This document shows positions 46,854-56,178 of a DNA stretch of 64,000 nt, piece by piece (position 1 is the first letter of the stretch; each line of letters begins with the position of its first letter). The notes beneath the pieces were generated by a model. The model was not told the DNA's origin. It worked only from the letters and a program-made list of their open reading frames with translations, and did no database searches. This stretch comes from Flavobacterium sp. (lineage in GTDB: Bacteria; Bacteroidota; Bacteroidia; Flavobacteriales; Flavobacteriaceae), in contig JAQSDU010000007.1 of NCBI GenBank assembly GCA_029946065.1, forward strand, positions 124,001 to 188,000, written 5' to 3'. The position numbers and the translations under genes were made by a program.

Positions 46854-48137
46854 ATGAAGAAAGCACTACTTTTTATAATGTTCCCAATCGCATTGTTTTC
46901 TCAAGGATATACGAGTTATTTTACAGGAAATGCCATTAATGTCAACACCAATCCATCACCGGGATTTTGTTTAATGGGCGGTGCAACAGAGCATGATAAT
47001 GCTATGATATGGCTTTTGCAGAAAGCAAATATGGGCGATATCCTTATTTTGCGTTGTTCTGGAAGCGATGGTTACAACAATTATATTTACAGCGATTTGA
47101 GCAGTCAGGTAACCGTCAACTCTGTAGAAACGATTGTGATTACTTCAGCAGCGGGCGCTATCAATCCGTATGTTCTGAATAAAGTTGCCAATGCCGAAAT
47201 GATCTGGTTTGCCGGTGGCGATCAATACAATTATGTTTCTTATTTTAAAGACAATGCGCTCGAAGCTGCAATTAATGACCACATCAATGTTAAGCATTAC
47301 CCAATCGGCGGTACGAGTGCGGGAATGGCGATTTTGGGCGATCATTATTTTTCTGCTCAAAACGGTTCGGTCACTTCCGCAACGGCTTTGAGTAATCCGT
47401 ATAATCCGGCAGTGACAATTGGAGCATACGATTTTATCGACATTCCACTATTGAATCATACCATTACTGATACCCATTTTGACAATCCCGACAGAAAAGG
47501 AAGGTTAGCTACTTTTTTGGCTAGAATTGCTACAGACGAAGGTATCCGTTCGTTTGGAATTGCTGCGAACGAATATGTTGCGGTTTGTATTGATGCAACC
47601 GGAAAAGCAATCGTTTATGGTGATTATCCGAATTACCAGGAGTTTGCCTATTTTGCGCAGGCCAATTGCACCGACAGTTATTTGCCAGAAACTTGTCAGG
47701 AGGGATCGCCGCTTACATGGAACCAAAGCGGGCAGGCGGTAAAAGTGTATAAAGTGCCCGGCACTAACAATGGTTCTAATTATTTCAATATTAGCGATTG
47801 GCAATCAGGCTCTGGCGGAACATGGGAAAATTGGAAAGCTATTAACGGTGTATTCTCTTCAACGTCAGGAACGGCTTCTACTTGTGTTTTGGGTATTGAC
47901 GATTTTGATACTAACGCCTTAACGGTTTATCCGGTGCCGTTTGATATGGAAATTCATTTCAATGGTTTGGATAAAGCTGCGGTAACGATTATGGACAGCC
48001 AAGGCCGGAAAGTATATGAAAATAAATCTGTTAGCGGCAATGAAAGCATTGATACGAGCAGTTTTGCTTCCGGAATTTATATCATTTCGGTAGAAAAAAA
48101 CGGCAAAAAATCGACCAGAAAAATCGTTCGAAATTAA
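46854..48137 (+). CDS. Cyanophycinase-like S51 peptidase with T9SS sorting domain
   Basis: A 427-residue secreted protein. Signal peptide MKKALLFIMFPIALFSQG. The peptidase S51/cyanophycinase core covers ~25-330: CLMGGATEHDNAMIWLLQKA, IWFAGGDQYNY, nucleophile Ser in PIGGTSAGMAILGDHYF, and the substrate motif TITDTHFDNPDRKGRLATFLAR. The type A sorting domain is the last ~75 residues (LTVYPVPFDMEIHFNG...GIYIISV). The start at 46854 avoids overlap with pcm. Inference: cleavage of aspartate-type polymers or peptides outside the cell. Overlaps the smpB end by 4 nt. Confidence 0.9.
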   Translation: MKKALLFIMFPIALFSQGYTSYFTGNAINVNTNPSPGFCLMGGATEHDNAMIWLLQKANMGDILILRCSGSDGYNNYIYSDLSSQVTVNSVETIVITSAAGAINPYVLNKVANAEMIWFAGGDQYNYVSYFKDNALEAAINDHINVKHYPIGGTSAGMAILGDHYFSAQNGSVTSATALSNPYNPAVTIGAYDFIDIPLLNHTITDTHFDNPDRKGRLATFLARIATDEGIRSFGIAANEYVAVCIDATGKAIVYGDYPNYQEFAYFAQANCTDSYLPETCQEGSPLTWNQSGQAVKVYKVPGTNNGSNYFNISDWQSGSGGTWENWKAINGVFSSTSGTASTCVLGIDDFDTNALTVYPVPFDMEIHFNGLDKAAVTIMDSQGRKVYENKSVSGNESIDTSSFASGIYIISVEKNGKKSTRKIVRN

Positions 48138-48589
48138 CGGAAAGCCTTTTTCAGTCTGTCGATGTCACGTTTTGAATCTTGTTCTTTAAGTGATTCGCGT
48201 TTGTCGTAGGTTTTCTTACCGCGGCAAAGTCCGATTTCGAGTTTTGCCATTCCTTTTTCATTCGTGAATAATTTTAACGGAACAATTGTTAAACCTTTTG
48301 CCTGAACGTTTTTAGCAAGCACTTTCAACTCACGTTTGTTGAGCAAAAGTTTGCGTTCGCTCCTGGCTTTGTGGTTGAATTGGTTTCCGAAAGTATATTC
48401 TTCTATATAAGTATTAATGGCGAAAAGCTCGTCGTTACTGAATTCGCAGAAGCTTTCTGTGATATTGGCTTTGCCGAGGCGTATCGATTTTATTTCGGTT
48501 CCGGCAAGGACGATTCCGGCGGTATAAGTCTCGATGACTTCATAGTCAAAGCGCGCTCTTTTGTTTAATATGTTTATGGCTTTTAGCAT
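48134..48589 (-). CDS. smpB: SsrA-binding protein SmpB
   Basis: A 151-residue tmRNA-binding protein for trans-translation: LNKRARFDYEVIETYTAGIVLAGTEIKSIRLGKANI, IEEYTFGN, RKLLLNKRELKVLAKNVQAKGLTIVPLKL and the basic tail GKKTYDKRESLKEQDSKRDIDRLKK. Full length. Convergent with the peptidase gene. No tmRNA gene seen next to it. Confidence 0.97.
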   Translation of the reverse strand: MLKAINILNKRARFDYEVIETYTAGIVLAGTEIKSIRLGKANITESFCEFSNDELFAINTYIEEYTFGNQFNHKARSERKLLLNKRELKVLAKNVQAKGLTIVPLKLFTNEKGMAKLEIGLCRGKKTYDKRESLKEQDSKRDIDRLKKAFR

Positions 48590-48612
48590 AGGAAAGCAAA
48601 GGTAGTTACAAA

Positions 48613-48689
48613 ATTTCAGATTTCAGAATTAAGAATTAAGAATACACTATTCTCGTAAATCTAAAATCTAAAATTTGAAATCTAAAATT
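48613..48689. repeat. Heptad spacer array, 11 units
   Basis: Eleven units in perfect register between divergent smpB and the VF530 gene: ATTTCAG twice, AATTAAG twice, two irregular units, then GTAAATC, TAAAATC, TAAAATT and TGAAATC types. One unit supplies the -33 TTG of the next promoter. Confidence 0.88.
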
Positions 48690-48703
48690 TACCGGTACTT
48701 TTG
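48675..48703 (+). promoter_or_regulatory. Promoter of the VF530 gene
   Basis: TTG at 48675-48677 inside the heptad array, an 18-nt spacer, then TACTTTTG at 48696-48703. The ATG at 48708 is only 4 nt after the -7 box, so the message is probably leaderless or nearly so. Confidence 0.65.
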
Positions 48704-48707
48704 CATT

Positions 48708-48932
48708 ATGGAACAGCAAAAAAATAATCCGCTGCACGGCGTAACTTTACAAAAGATATTAGAACAGTTGGAAGCACATTATGGCTTTGATACGCTCGGT
48801 GAACTCATCAAAATCAAGTGTTTTAATGAGAATCCGAGTATTAAATCGAGTTTGACTTTTCTTCGAAAAACCGATTGGGCACGTCAAAAAGTAGAGGAAC
48901 TTTATATTCAAACTTTACCAAAATTTCAATAA
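48708..48932 (+). CDS. VF530 (DUF2132) family small DNA-binding-like protein
   Basis: A 74-residue protein: [60 protein letters not shown] is its whole fold. The VF530 family has a structure suggesting DNA binding; function unknown. The ATG at 48708 is chosen because the longer frame starts inside the promoter. Ends 2 nt from the convergent membrane-protein gene. Confidence 0.85.
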   Translation: MEQQKNNPLHGVTLQKILEQLEAHYGFDTLGELIKIKCFNENPSIKSSLTFLRKTDWARQKVEELYIQTLPKFQ

Positions 48933-48934
48933 AA

Positions 48935-50443
48935 TCAGCTTTCGGCGATGCCTTTCCATTTTTTAATCACTATCGATAGATACAACATTGCGATCACAAT
49001 AAACGCAGCATTGATCTGAAAGATCAGTTTATAACTGTCGTCAAGCATTGTTATTGTTGGAAAGAGTCGACTTCTATAAACATAGTCAATTGTTTCGTCA
49101 TAATAGCCGCATAAACGTTTTGAAATTTCTATTACGCTATAATATGTTATCGGCAAAAACACCGGCAAAATCCATAATAAAACATTTAGCGTGACGCCTG
49201 AAATGCTTTTGCCTTTGTGCAAAGCTACTACTGTGAAGAAATAAATGATGATGGCAAATGCAATAAAAGTACTGAAAACGAGATACAATTTTTCTGTATC
49301 GAAAAAAGCGCTTACCATTCCAACCAACATATTGAGCACGCCATACGAAATCAATGCGATAAGCCAATGCTTTCCAGAAGTCACGCGGAACGAAAATATT
49401 ACTATCGAAAATGCCAAAGCAATATAGATGAACACTAAAGCCATTTCTGAATTGACGGTTGGATTAACCCAGCTTTTGGCTATTCGCTTATAGCCATAAT
49501 TAAGTTCTGCCGCCGGAACATAATGTTTATTATACTTGAACTGGTCTTTTCCGATTGTTTTGAGGTATTCATTTGCGGTATCTATTTGTGTCCGCACCTC
49601 TTCATAATCGTATTCGTTTTGATTAAAATAGGTACGCTCTTCAATACCAATTTTTTTATAGCGCATAAAATTGGGGTAATCATAAACAAGATCTGTCCAT
49701 TCTTCTGCAGTAATATTCCCTTGGCGATGGTGCTCTTTGGCAATTTTTAGATAATCTTGCAAAGCCATTCGGACCGAATCTTTCTGATCGTGAACCAACC
49801 AATCTTTTATGCGCACCTTCAAGAGTGAATCTTGTTTGTGACTGGTAAAGTCAAATTCTCTAATATTTTTATTTACAAGTGAATTCACATGGTATTTGCG
49901 TCCACGATAATTAAAGGTATCCAATGGCACATTTTTAGTAACACTAGCACTGTCAACCGTAATATATTCGTTGAAATCATAACTTCCGTCAATAAAAAAG
50001 GAACCGATTGCTAAGGTTTCACAGCGTTTCATAGCCTCTTTTTTAGAAAAATAACTCCGTGCTTTTACATCTTTCGCATAAAAAAATGTCAACATGTAAG
50101 AACTAAGCAATAGACCGCCCAATAAAAGCATTGTCCATTCGATAAAAAGTGAAAATTTCTTTTTTGGGTAAAAAGATTTATAGGCGTTATTCTTAAAATA
50201 AAAAACGATCCAAATAATTGCCGTAAGTAGGGAAATGAGTACGCTAAAGAAAACCACGACGCTATCGTCGGAATGCAAATAATAATTGTCTTCAGTTTCC
50301 GTAAAATCAATGACACCATTTGTATATCCTATTATAAAAAACATGATATGAAAGGCAAAGGTGACCATTGCAAGCGGAACAATTTTGAGGTTCCACAACA
50401 ACGGATGTTTGATAAGTAAGTATTTTTGTAAGTTTTTGAACAT
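48935..50443 (-). CDS. Large membrane protein, probable partner of the ABC ATPase
   Basis: A 502-residue protein I do not recognise. The N-terminal part has about three TM helices (~20-40, 65-82, 103-123). A ~210-residue soluble, charged, probably periplasmic domain follows (~125-335; many Tyr/Asp/Lys, e.g. YYDETI-like and EEHRQGNITAEEWTDLVYDYPNF segments). Another six or so TMs lie between ~340 and 500. It starts 10 nt after the ABC ATPase stop, so the two form a unit. TM-soluble-TM layout fits an ABC-2 or MacB-like exporter permease, but no family signature is clear. Confidence 0.7.
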   Translation of the reverse strand: MFKNLQKYLLIKHPLLWNLKIVPLAMVTFAFHIMFFIIGYTNGVIDFTETEDNYYLHSDDSVVVFFSVLISLLTAIIWIVFYFKNNAYKSFYPKKKFSLFIEWTMLLLGGLLLSSYMLTFFYAKDVKARSYFSKKEAMKRCETLAIGSFFIDGSYDFNEYITVDSASVTKNVPLDTFNYRGRKYHVNSLVNKNIREFDFTSHKQDSLLKVRIKDWLVHDQKDSVRMALQDYLKIAKEHHRQGNITAEEWTDLVYDYPNFMRYKKIGIEERTYFNQNEYDYEEVRTQIDTANEYLKTIGKDQFKYNKHYVPAAELNYGYKRIAKSWVNPTVNSEMALVFIYIALAFSIVIFSFRVTSGKHWLIALISYGVLNMLVGMVSAFFDTEKLYLVFSTFIAFAIIIYFFTVVALHKGKSISGVTLNVLLWILPVFLPITYYSVIEISKRLCGYYDETIDYVYRSRLFPTITMLDDSYKLIFQINAAFIVIAMLYLSIVIKKWKGIAES

Positions 50444-50453
50444 GATGTTTTTT

Positions 50454-51623
50454 TTAAGAAACGAAGAATCTACGCGTTGAATTGGAAATATTCCTAAGGT
50501 AAAGCAGTGGCACTTTTTGTGTCACCAATAGTGTCATAAAGTCATAAACTGTTACAGAATCCGGAAAAGTAGCGATATAAGTGCCGCCATTAAATTGCAG
50601 TGAAATTAGATTTTTGTTTTCAAAAATGGCACCGAGTTGGCTTTGTGACCAATCGCTTTCAAATTCGATGATGAGTTGATTTTCAACAATTGCTTCCGGA
50701 TTTGCCTTTTCGTTAATTTTGTTGTGAAGGTTTTTCTGCACACCATTTTTTAGGAATATTACCTGATCAGAAGTTTTTTCTACTTCATACAATTGTTGCG
50801 AGCTTAAAACGATTCCGAGTGGCCGAAACGGCGATTTTGCAATCGACTTAAAATCTTCCAAAACAGTTTGTTGTGCCAATATGTCGAGGTTTGCCAATGG
50901 TTCGTCGATGAGTAATATTTTTGGTTTTCGAAGCAACATTCTGGCGAGTTCAAAACGCATTTTATACCCTGAGGAAAGGCTTTTCCAGCTGTGTTTTCGG
51001 AATTTTCGCAATCCCAAACGCGCAATAATCAATTCGACAATTAGTTCATTTTCCTCAGGTTTATAGCCATAATTGGCAGCAGTAAACTGAAGATTTTCGA
51101 ACATGGCACCATACCAAGTGTCCGTTCTTTGAGGAATATAAACGAGTTGTGTTCGCAGGTCATACGCATCCCCGAAAGGGAAATGATATTTCAATTCGCC
51201 CGAACTCGGAAATAATTCACCGCATAAAGTACGCAGTAAGGTGGTTTTTCCGTTTCCGTTCTCGCCAACAAGACCTAAAATCTCGCCTTCATGAATTTCC
51301 ATGTCGATGGGTCCGAGTGCAAAACGCGAATTGCCATAGGATTTTTGCAATCCTTTTGTGGTAATCAGGACTTTTTTTTCTGGAATTGGTTTTTTGGAAA
51401 GCTCGGTGTATAAATCGGAAAGTAGGGTTTCAAACCGCACTTTTTTACCTTCAGTGTCAATTTCGTGGTGGTCGATCCAATTCAGAAAATCATTGGTTTG
51501 CTTGTAGAAAGCGATATTTTCGGTGTCGAGTGTGAGGTCAATGATGCGTTTGGCCAGCAGGGTAAAATCTTCAAATTTAAGGTAGTCCCTGATTTGCTCA
51601 AATTGTTGTTCAAATTCGTTCAT
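50454..51623 (-). CDS. ABC transporter ATP-binding protein with N-terminal extension
   Basis: A 389-residue protein. Residues ~1-90 are an unusual helical extension (NEFEQQFEQIRDYLKFEDFTLL). The ABC domain (~90-300) has Walker A LVGENGNGKTTLLR, a Q-loop YIPQRTD, the degenerate signature LSSGYKMRFELARM and Walker B KILLIDEPLANLD. A ~90-residue C-terminal region follows. The ATG at 51623 is preferred to TTG 51644, which lies in a -7-like box. Co-transcribed with the 502-residue membrane protein. Confidence 0.88.
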   Translation of the reverse strand: MNEFEQQFEQIRDYLKFEDFTLLAKRIIDLTLDTENIAFYKQTNDFLNWIDHHEIDTEGKKVRFETLLSDLYTELSKKPIPEKKVLITTKGLQKSYGNSRFALGPIDMEIHEGEILGLVGENGNGKTTLLRTLCGELFPSSGELKYHFPFGDAYDLRTQLVYIPQRTDTWYGAMFENLQFTAANYGYKPEENELIVELIIARLGLRKFRKHSWKSLSSGYKMRFELARMLLRKPKILLIDEPLANLDILAQQTVLEDFKSIAKSPFRPLGIVLSSQQLYEVEKTSDQVIFLKNGVQKNLHNKINEKANPEAIVENQLIIEFESDWSQSQLGAIFENKNLISLQFNGGTYIATFPDSVTVYDFMTLLVTQKVPLLYLRNISNSTRRFFVS

Positions 51624-51641
51624 GTACAAATGATATTTGTT

Positions 51642-51649
51642 CAAATGTA
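51642..51649 (-). promoter_or_regulatory. -7 box of the ABC gene pair
   Basis: TACATTTG on the minus strand, 18 nt before the ATG at 51623. The nearest upstream TTG is only 15 nt away, so the -33 element is weak. Confidence 0.45.
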
Positions 51650-51679
51650 AAGAATTACTAATTGCAATTGCGAATTGGC

Positions 51680-51707
51680 AAAAAAAAATCCCAACAAAAG
51701 CTGGGAT
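51680..51707 (-). terminator. Terminator of the small lipoprotein gene
   Basis: On the minus strand AATCCCA/TGGGATT with a loop of eight bases, followed by a long T-run. Confidence 0.85.
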
Positions 51708-51729
51708 TCATATCTAAGATTGTTGTGCT

Positions 51730-52128
51730 TTAAGAAACGACAATAGTATGGGTAACAAAAGTGGTATTGGTTACCTTGAATTTAAGTACATAAGTACCAG
51801 CAGTAGTTCTTTTAAAGTTATAATTTTTTGATTCCGTTATCGTTTCTTCTGAAGTACACGCACATGGATCAACCTGAACGTTAACTGTAATTAATTTGCC
51901 ATCTACATCATTAACTTCATAAAAATTTGAAAATGTTGCGCATGAAGACCTGATATAGGATACATTTAAAACGATGGTTTCATTAACGGCGGCGACGGTT
52001 GGACCTGTTACTGCAGTAGTGCCTATTCCGATAATTTGAGAGCAGGTGCTGGAATTACTTCCGCTAATATCACAACTTGAAAAAGCGACAGCAGTCAATA
52101 ACAGAAAAAGAATGGATTTAAGTTTCAT
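51730..52128 (-). CDS. Hypothetical lipoprotein, 132 aa
   Basis: Not recognised. The N-terminus MKLKSILFLLLTAVAFSSCDISGSN has a lipobox (FSSC). The mature part is Thr/Val-rich with several Cys (STCSQIIGIG, SSCATFSNFYEV, DPCACTSEE) and looks like one small beta-sandwich, ending FKVTNTTFVTHTIVVS. Own terminator; probably monocistronic. Surface or periplasmic. Confidence 0.8.
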   Translation of the reverse strand: MKLKSILFLLLTAVAFSSCDISGSNSSTCSQIIGIGTTAVTGPTVAAVNETIVLNVSYIRSSCATFSNFYEVNDVDGKLITVNVQVDPCACTSEETITESKNYNFKRTTAGTYVLKFKVTNTTFVTHTIVVS

Positions 52129-52200
52129 AGATTTATATAGTATTTGTTTGTGATGTATAGATGCATTTTTTTTGAAAAGGTTGCTCGTTTTAACAACACT

Positions 52201-52752
52201 TTATACTTTATTCAATAGCGAATATACAACAGTATCTAAAAATTTACCGGCGTAATATTCATTTTCTTTGAAATGGGCTTCTTTGATAAATCCATTTTTT
52301 TCTAAAACCCTTGCCGATGCAATATTGTCTGGATCGATGACGCCTTCGATTGAATGGAGGTTCAGTATTTCAAAACCATATTGCACGATCCTTGCCACAG
52401 CTTCGGTTACGATGCCTTTTCCGTTGTATTCCGGTAATATCATATAGCCGATTTCTGAGCGATAGTTTTCTTTTTGTATTCTGTAAAGCCCCATAATACC
52501 GATGCAATCTGGATTTTCTTTGAGCGTTACCGCCCAGTTGATGCCCTCGTTATTTTCGATTTTTTCGTTGATCATTTTGATGTGTTCGAGCGCTTCGTTT
52601 TCGGTGGTAGCAAGCGGACGCGGGATATATTGCATCGTTTTCGGATTGGATCTCAAGGCATAGACATTTTTTAGGTCGCTGTTTTCAAGCCGACGCAGCA
52701 GTAGTCTTTCTGTTTCAAGGATTGGGAAAGGTGTAAAATTTAATGCAAGCAT
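52201..52752 (-). CDS. GNAT N-acetyltransferase
   Basis: A 183-residue RimJ-like acetyltransferase: FPILETERLLLRRLENSDLKNVYAL, IGMEGLYRIQ-type strand (IMGLYRIQKENYRSEIGYM), acetyl-CoA loop LPEYNGKGIVTEAVARIV, and ASARVLEKNGFIKEAHFKEN. Acceptor unknown. The ATG at 52752 is preferred to a TTG at 52758. Preceded by a mirror-type TTG/CAA array with a -7-like box. Confidence 0.87.
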   Translation of the reverse strand: MLALNFTPFPILETERLLLRRLENSDLKNVYALRSNPKTMQYIPRPLATTENEALEHIKMINEKIENNEGINWAVTLKENPDCIGIMGLYRIQKENYRSEIGYMILPEYNGKGIVTEAVARIVQYGFEILNLHSIEGVIDPDNIASARVLEKNGFIKEAHFKENEYYAGKFLDTVVYSLLNKV

Positions 52753-52756
52753 TTTC

Positions 52757-52855
52757 AATGGCGATTACAAGTTCGAAATTCAATAACAATCACAAAATCA
52801 AAGATACTACTAAACTTGTTTTTGAGCTTGCAATTGATATTGATTTTTGATATCC
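52757..52855 (-). repeat. Mirror-type TTG/CAA array without a resident gene
   Basis: It shares the plan of the array at 41605-41712: one CAA-rich arm, a central minus-strand TATCTTTG at 52799-52806 preceded by CAAGTTTA, and one TTG-rich arm. It fills the gap between the aldose epimerase gene and the GNAT gene. Confidence 0.6.
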
Positions 52856-53701
52856 TCAGAAGGTTTCAATACGGAATGAAGCGTTAAAGTTACCATTAAT
52901 TTCTATGCTTTCGATACCTTGCTTTTGCATAAAATCGCCATGAGTGTCAACCGTATCCGAATGACCAAACCATGGTTCAATGCAAAGAAAAGGTGCATTT
53001 ATTTTTGTCCAAATGCCCAAATACGGAAAATGCCCAAAATGTACTTTCAGCAACGGATTATCCTTTTTAAGGATGCTTAGTGATTTTGATTGCAGCTTTT
53101 TAAAAATGAGCGCATCATTTTCGAATAAGGAATATTGAAGTTTAGTTTGTTTATTTTCCGTCGGAAGAAAAGTGGTTTTTGAAGAAAGTAAGTCGTTATC
53201 AAGCAACTGATATTCAGGATTTTCATCATTGTCAAATCTGATAGCATAGTCTTCAAAACTTCCAGGTAGCGCAAAAGCCGGATGAGCGCCAATGGAAAAA
53301 AACATGATTTTTTCACTTTTATTGAAAACCTCGTAACTTATGATTAAACTGTTTTCGTCAAGTGTATAAATGATCTCGAAAACAAAGTCGAAAGGATAAT
53401 TCTCGAGTGTTTCTTTGTTTGAAGATAATGAAAAAGTGACGCTGTCTGCTTTCGTCTCTTTTACTGAAAATACGATATCGCGTGCAAATCCGTGTCGTGA
53501 AAGAGAATAGGTTTTACCACCAAGATGGTATTGGTTGTTTTTGAGCGTACCGACAATTGGAAACAGAATAGGGGAGTGCTTGCCCCAGAAATCGGGATTT
53601 CCTTCCCAAATATATTCTTTTCCGGAAGTGCTTTTTAGCGAAATTAATTCGGCACCTTTCGGGTTGATTGTGGCGGTGAGTTGATTGTTGGTGATGTTCA
53701 T
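52856..53701 (-). CDS. Aldose 1-epimerase family protein
   Basis: A 281-residue galactose-mutarotase-fold enzyme: LTATINPKGAELISLKS, YIWEGNPDFWGKHSPILFPIVG, SLSRHGFARD with conserved His, IGAHPAFALPGSFEDYAI with the second His, and FLCIEPWFGHSD with a catalytic-type Glu. The YeaD/LacX-like branch acts on aldoses or hexose phosphates. Divergent from the M1 peptidase gene. Confidence 0.92.
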   Translation of the reverse strand: MNITNNQLTATINPKGAELISLKSTSGKEYIWEGNPDFWGKHSPILFPIVGTLKNNQYHLGGKTYSLSRHGFARDIVFSVKETKADSVTFSLSSNKETLENYPFDFVFEIIYTLDENSLIISYEVFNKSEKIMFFSIGAHPAFALPGSFEDYAIRFDNDENPEYQLLDNDLLSSKTTFLPTENKQTKLQYSLFENDALIFKKLQSKSLSILKKDNPLLKVHFGHFPYLGIWTKINAPFLCIEPWFGHSDTVDTHGDFMQKQGIESIEINGNFNASFRIETF

Positions 53702-53726
53702 AAAGCAAAAATAAATAAAAAAATGC

Positions 53727-53789
53727 TTCCAATTCTGAACTCCAAAACCCCAAAATCCAATATTTAACGAATAATTACCAAAGCCAAAT
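53727..53789. repeat. Heptad spacer array, about 9 units
   Basis: Units such as TTCCAAT, TCCAAAA, CCCCAAA, ATCCAAT and TACCAAA in register between divergent genes. More degenerate than the arrays near 46 and 48 kb. Confidence 0.6.
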
Positions 53790-53849
53790 GCTTCATTTTA
53801 AACCCCGCATTCTTTTTTTTCTTTTATTTGCGATAGCAAATTTATAGAT

Positions 53850-56096
53850 ATGAGAAAATGGGTACTTAAAGCTGCTTTAGTGGCTTTGTTTTTTACGAGC
53901 TGGACTGGCAATGCGCAGCAGGCACCGGCAGTTTCTAATTATAACTACCACGACGCATTTGCACCGGGTTTTTATACGTCGAATGGCAGTGAGACAAGAT
54001 CGGCAAGTGGTCAACCGGGGTCAAAATACTGGCAAAACCGCGCCGATTATCAGCTATCGGCAACACTGGATGATAAGAAAGATGAAATCACTGGTTCTGA
54101 AATTCTTACTTATACTAATAATAGTCCGGACAAGATTTCCTTTTTATGGTTAAATGTCGATCAAAACTTGTTCACCAAAGAAGCACGTGGCGAAGCTGTT
54201 ATTCCTCCAACAGGAAGCCGGAATGGCGACAAAGGTCAGGATTTTGATGGTGGGCACAAGATAAAATCGGTGAAGCTGCTTTCGACAGTCAACGGCAAAA
54301 CCAACGAAAAAGAACTAAAATTCGAGATCAACGATACCCGCATGCAAGTTTTCTTGCCTCAGGACGTCAGTGCTAATGGCGGAACGGTAAAACTGAAAAT
54401 AGACTTTTCATTCATTTCTCCGATTTTTGGTTCTGACCGTATGGGTATTCAAGATACTAAAAACGGCAAGATTTATACCGTTGCACAATGGTATCCGAGG
54501 ATGTGTGTTTATGATGATGTTCGCGGCTGGAATACGCTACCCTATCTTGGTGCTGGAGAATTTTACTTAGAATACGGCGATTTTGATTTCACGATTACCG
54601 CCCCGGCGAACCATATTGTTGTGGCTTCTGGCGAATTGGTTAATCCAAACGAAGTTTATACAGTAGAACAGCAAAAAAGATGGGCTACCGCTGCACAAAG
54701 CGACAAAACGGTTATGATTCGTACGGAAGAGGAAGTCACGAATCCAGCATCAAGACCGTCAGGAAAAGCGATGCTTAACTGGCACTTTAAGATGAAAAAT
54801 TCCCGCGACGTATCTTGGGCTTCGTCTGCAGCATTCATTGTAGATGCAGCAAAAATAAATCTGCCAAGCGGTAAAAAATCGTTGGCAATTTCGGCTTATC
54901 CGTCAGAAAGCAATGGCAATTCGGCTTGGGGACGTGCCACAGAATATACCAAATCTTCTATAGAGAATTATTCTAAAAGATGGTTTGAATTTCCTTATCC
55001 TGCAGCGACAAATGTTGCTGGTATTGTTGGCGGAATGGAATATCCAGGCATCGTTTTTTGCGACTTCAGGTCGAAAGGCGAAAGTTTATGGGGCGTAACC
55101 GATCACGAATTTGGCCACGGCTGGTTCCCGATGATAGTAGGCTCGAACGAGCGTTTATATGCGTGGATGGACGAAGGTTTCAATACGTTCGTTAACTCGA
55201 TTAGTGCGTTAGATTTTAATAATGGCGAATACAAACCCGAAGCCAAAGATATGCAGATGATGGGGAATTCGCTAACTAATCCGGAACTAGAACCGATAAT
55301 GACGGCGCCGGACGGACTAAAAGAAGCACACCTTGGGATTCTTGGTTACGAAAAACCTTCAGACGGACTGATTATGCTGCGCGAGCAAGTTTTGGGAACA
55401 GAGCGCTTTGACAGGGCTTTCCGCACTTATGTAGCAAGATGGGCTTTCAAGCATCCGACTCCGGATGATTTTTTCAGGACTATGGAGAATGTTGGAGGCG
55501 AGGACTTGAATTGGTTCTGGAGAGGCTGGTTCGTCAACAATTGGCGCTTAGATCAGGCTATTACTTCGGTAAAATATAAAAAGAACGACCCTAAACTCGG
55601 CGCAAAAATTACCATTGCCAATCTCGAGAAAATGGCAATGCCAGTTACTATTGCCATCAAATTCAAAAGTGGAGGGACAAGTGAAATTAAGCTGCCTGTT
55701 GAAATCTGGCAGCGCAACGAAACATGGACTTTTTTAAGTAAGACTACAGAAGAGATTGAAAGCATTACCATTGACCCAACACACGCGTTGCCTGATGTTA
55801 ACCCAGAAAATAATATCTGGAAAAGCGGCACCAATGCACCCGAAAAAGAAATCGTGTTAGATGCTTATGTCGGTACATTTTCAAGCAAAATGCTTCCGAT
55901 AAAACTAGTATTTTCTGATGACGATGGCGTGTTGCAATTACAGTTGCCAGGCAATCCTTTAATTCCATTGGACAACTTGGGCAAAGATAAATTTGGCTTG
56001 GAAGAAGCTGGATTAAATGTTCAGTATAACGAAGATAAGTCGCAGGTCACTTTGCATGTTAACGGGCAGGAATTTTTGTTTGCGAGAGAGAAGTAA
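53850..56096 (+). CDS. M1-family zinc metallopeptidase
   Basis: A 748-residue exported aminopeptidase-like protein. Signal peptide [24 protein letters not shown]-terminal beta domain (~60-290); the catalytic site is His419-EFG-His423 followed after 18 residues by Glu442 ([10 protein letters not shown]), the M1 signature. The usual GxMEN exopeptidase motif appears as GGMEYPG. The C-terminal ~150 residues are beta-rich. Likely periplasmic or surface peptide degradation. Monocistronic with its own terminator. Confidence 0.94.
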   Translation: MRKWVLKAALVALFFTSWTGNAQQAPAVSNYNYHDAFAPGFYTSNGSETRSASGQPGSKYWQNRADYQLSATLDDKKDEITGSEILTYTNNSPDKISFLWLNVDQNLFTKEARGEAVIPPTGSRNGDKGQDFDGGHKIKSVKLLSTVNGKTNEKELKFEINDTRMQVFLPQDVSANGGTVKLKIDFSFISPIFGSDRMGIQDTKNGKIYTVAQWYPRMCVYDDVRGWNTLPYLGAGEFYLEYGDFDFTITAPANHIVVASGELVNPNEVYTVEQQKRWATAAQSDKTVMIRTEEEVTNPASRPSGKAMLNWHFKMKNSRDVSWASSAAFIVDAAKINLPSGKKSLAISAYPSESNGNSAWGRATEYTKSSIENYSKRWFEFPYPAATNVAGIVGGMEYPGIVFCDFRSKGESLWGVTDHEFGHGWFPMIVGSNERLYAWMDEGFNTFVNSISALDFNNGEYKPEAKDMQMMGNSLTNPELEPIMTAPDGLKEAHLGILGYEKPSDGLIMLREQVLGTERFDRAFRTYVARWAFKHPTPDDFFRTMENVGGEDLNWFWRGWFVNNWRLDQAITSVKYKKNDPKLGAKITIANLEKMAMPVTIAIKFKSGGTSEIKLPVEIWQRNETWTFLSKTTEEIESITIDPTHALPDVNPENNIWKSGTNAPEKEIVLDAYVGTFSSKMLPIKLVFSDDDGVLQLQLPGNPLIPLDNLGKDKFGLEEAGLNVQYNEDKSQVTLHVNGQEFLFAREK

Positions 56097-56099
56097 ATT

Positions 56100-56169
56100 T
56101 TGCATTAGGCAAAAGTCATTAACCAATAGGCATGAATTTTTAGTAGATAGTTAAGTTTTGAATGCCTAT
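56100..56169. repeat. Degenerate heptad array, about 10 units
   Basis: Units such as AGGCAAA, AGTCATT, AGGCATG, AGTAGAT and AGTTAAG follow the M1 peptidase stop in one register, leading into a terminator. A second short stretch (TGCTATC, AGCCGAC, TGCTATC) lies at 56248-56268. Confidence 0.55.
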
Positions 56170-56178
56170 CAAAAGCAT

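Noticed and set aside
48590..48674. tmRNA gene next to smpB
   Set aside because: The space is fully explained by a heptad array; no tRNA-like ends or tag-coding frame present.
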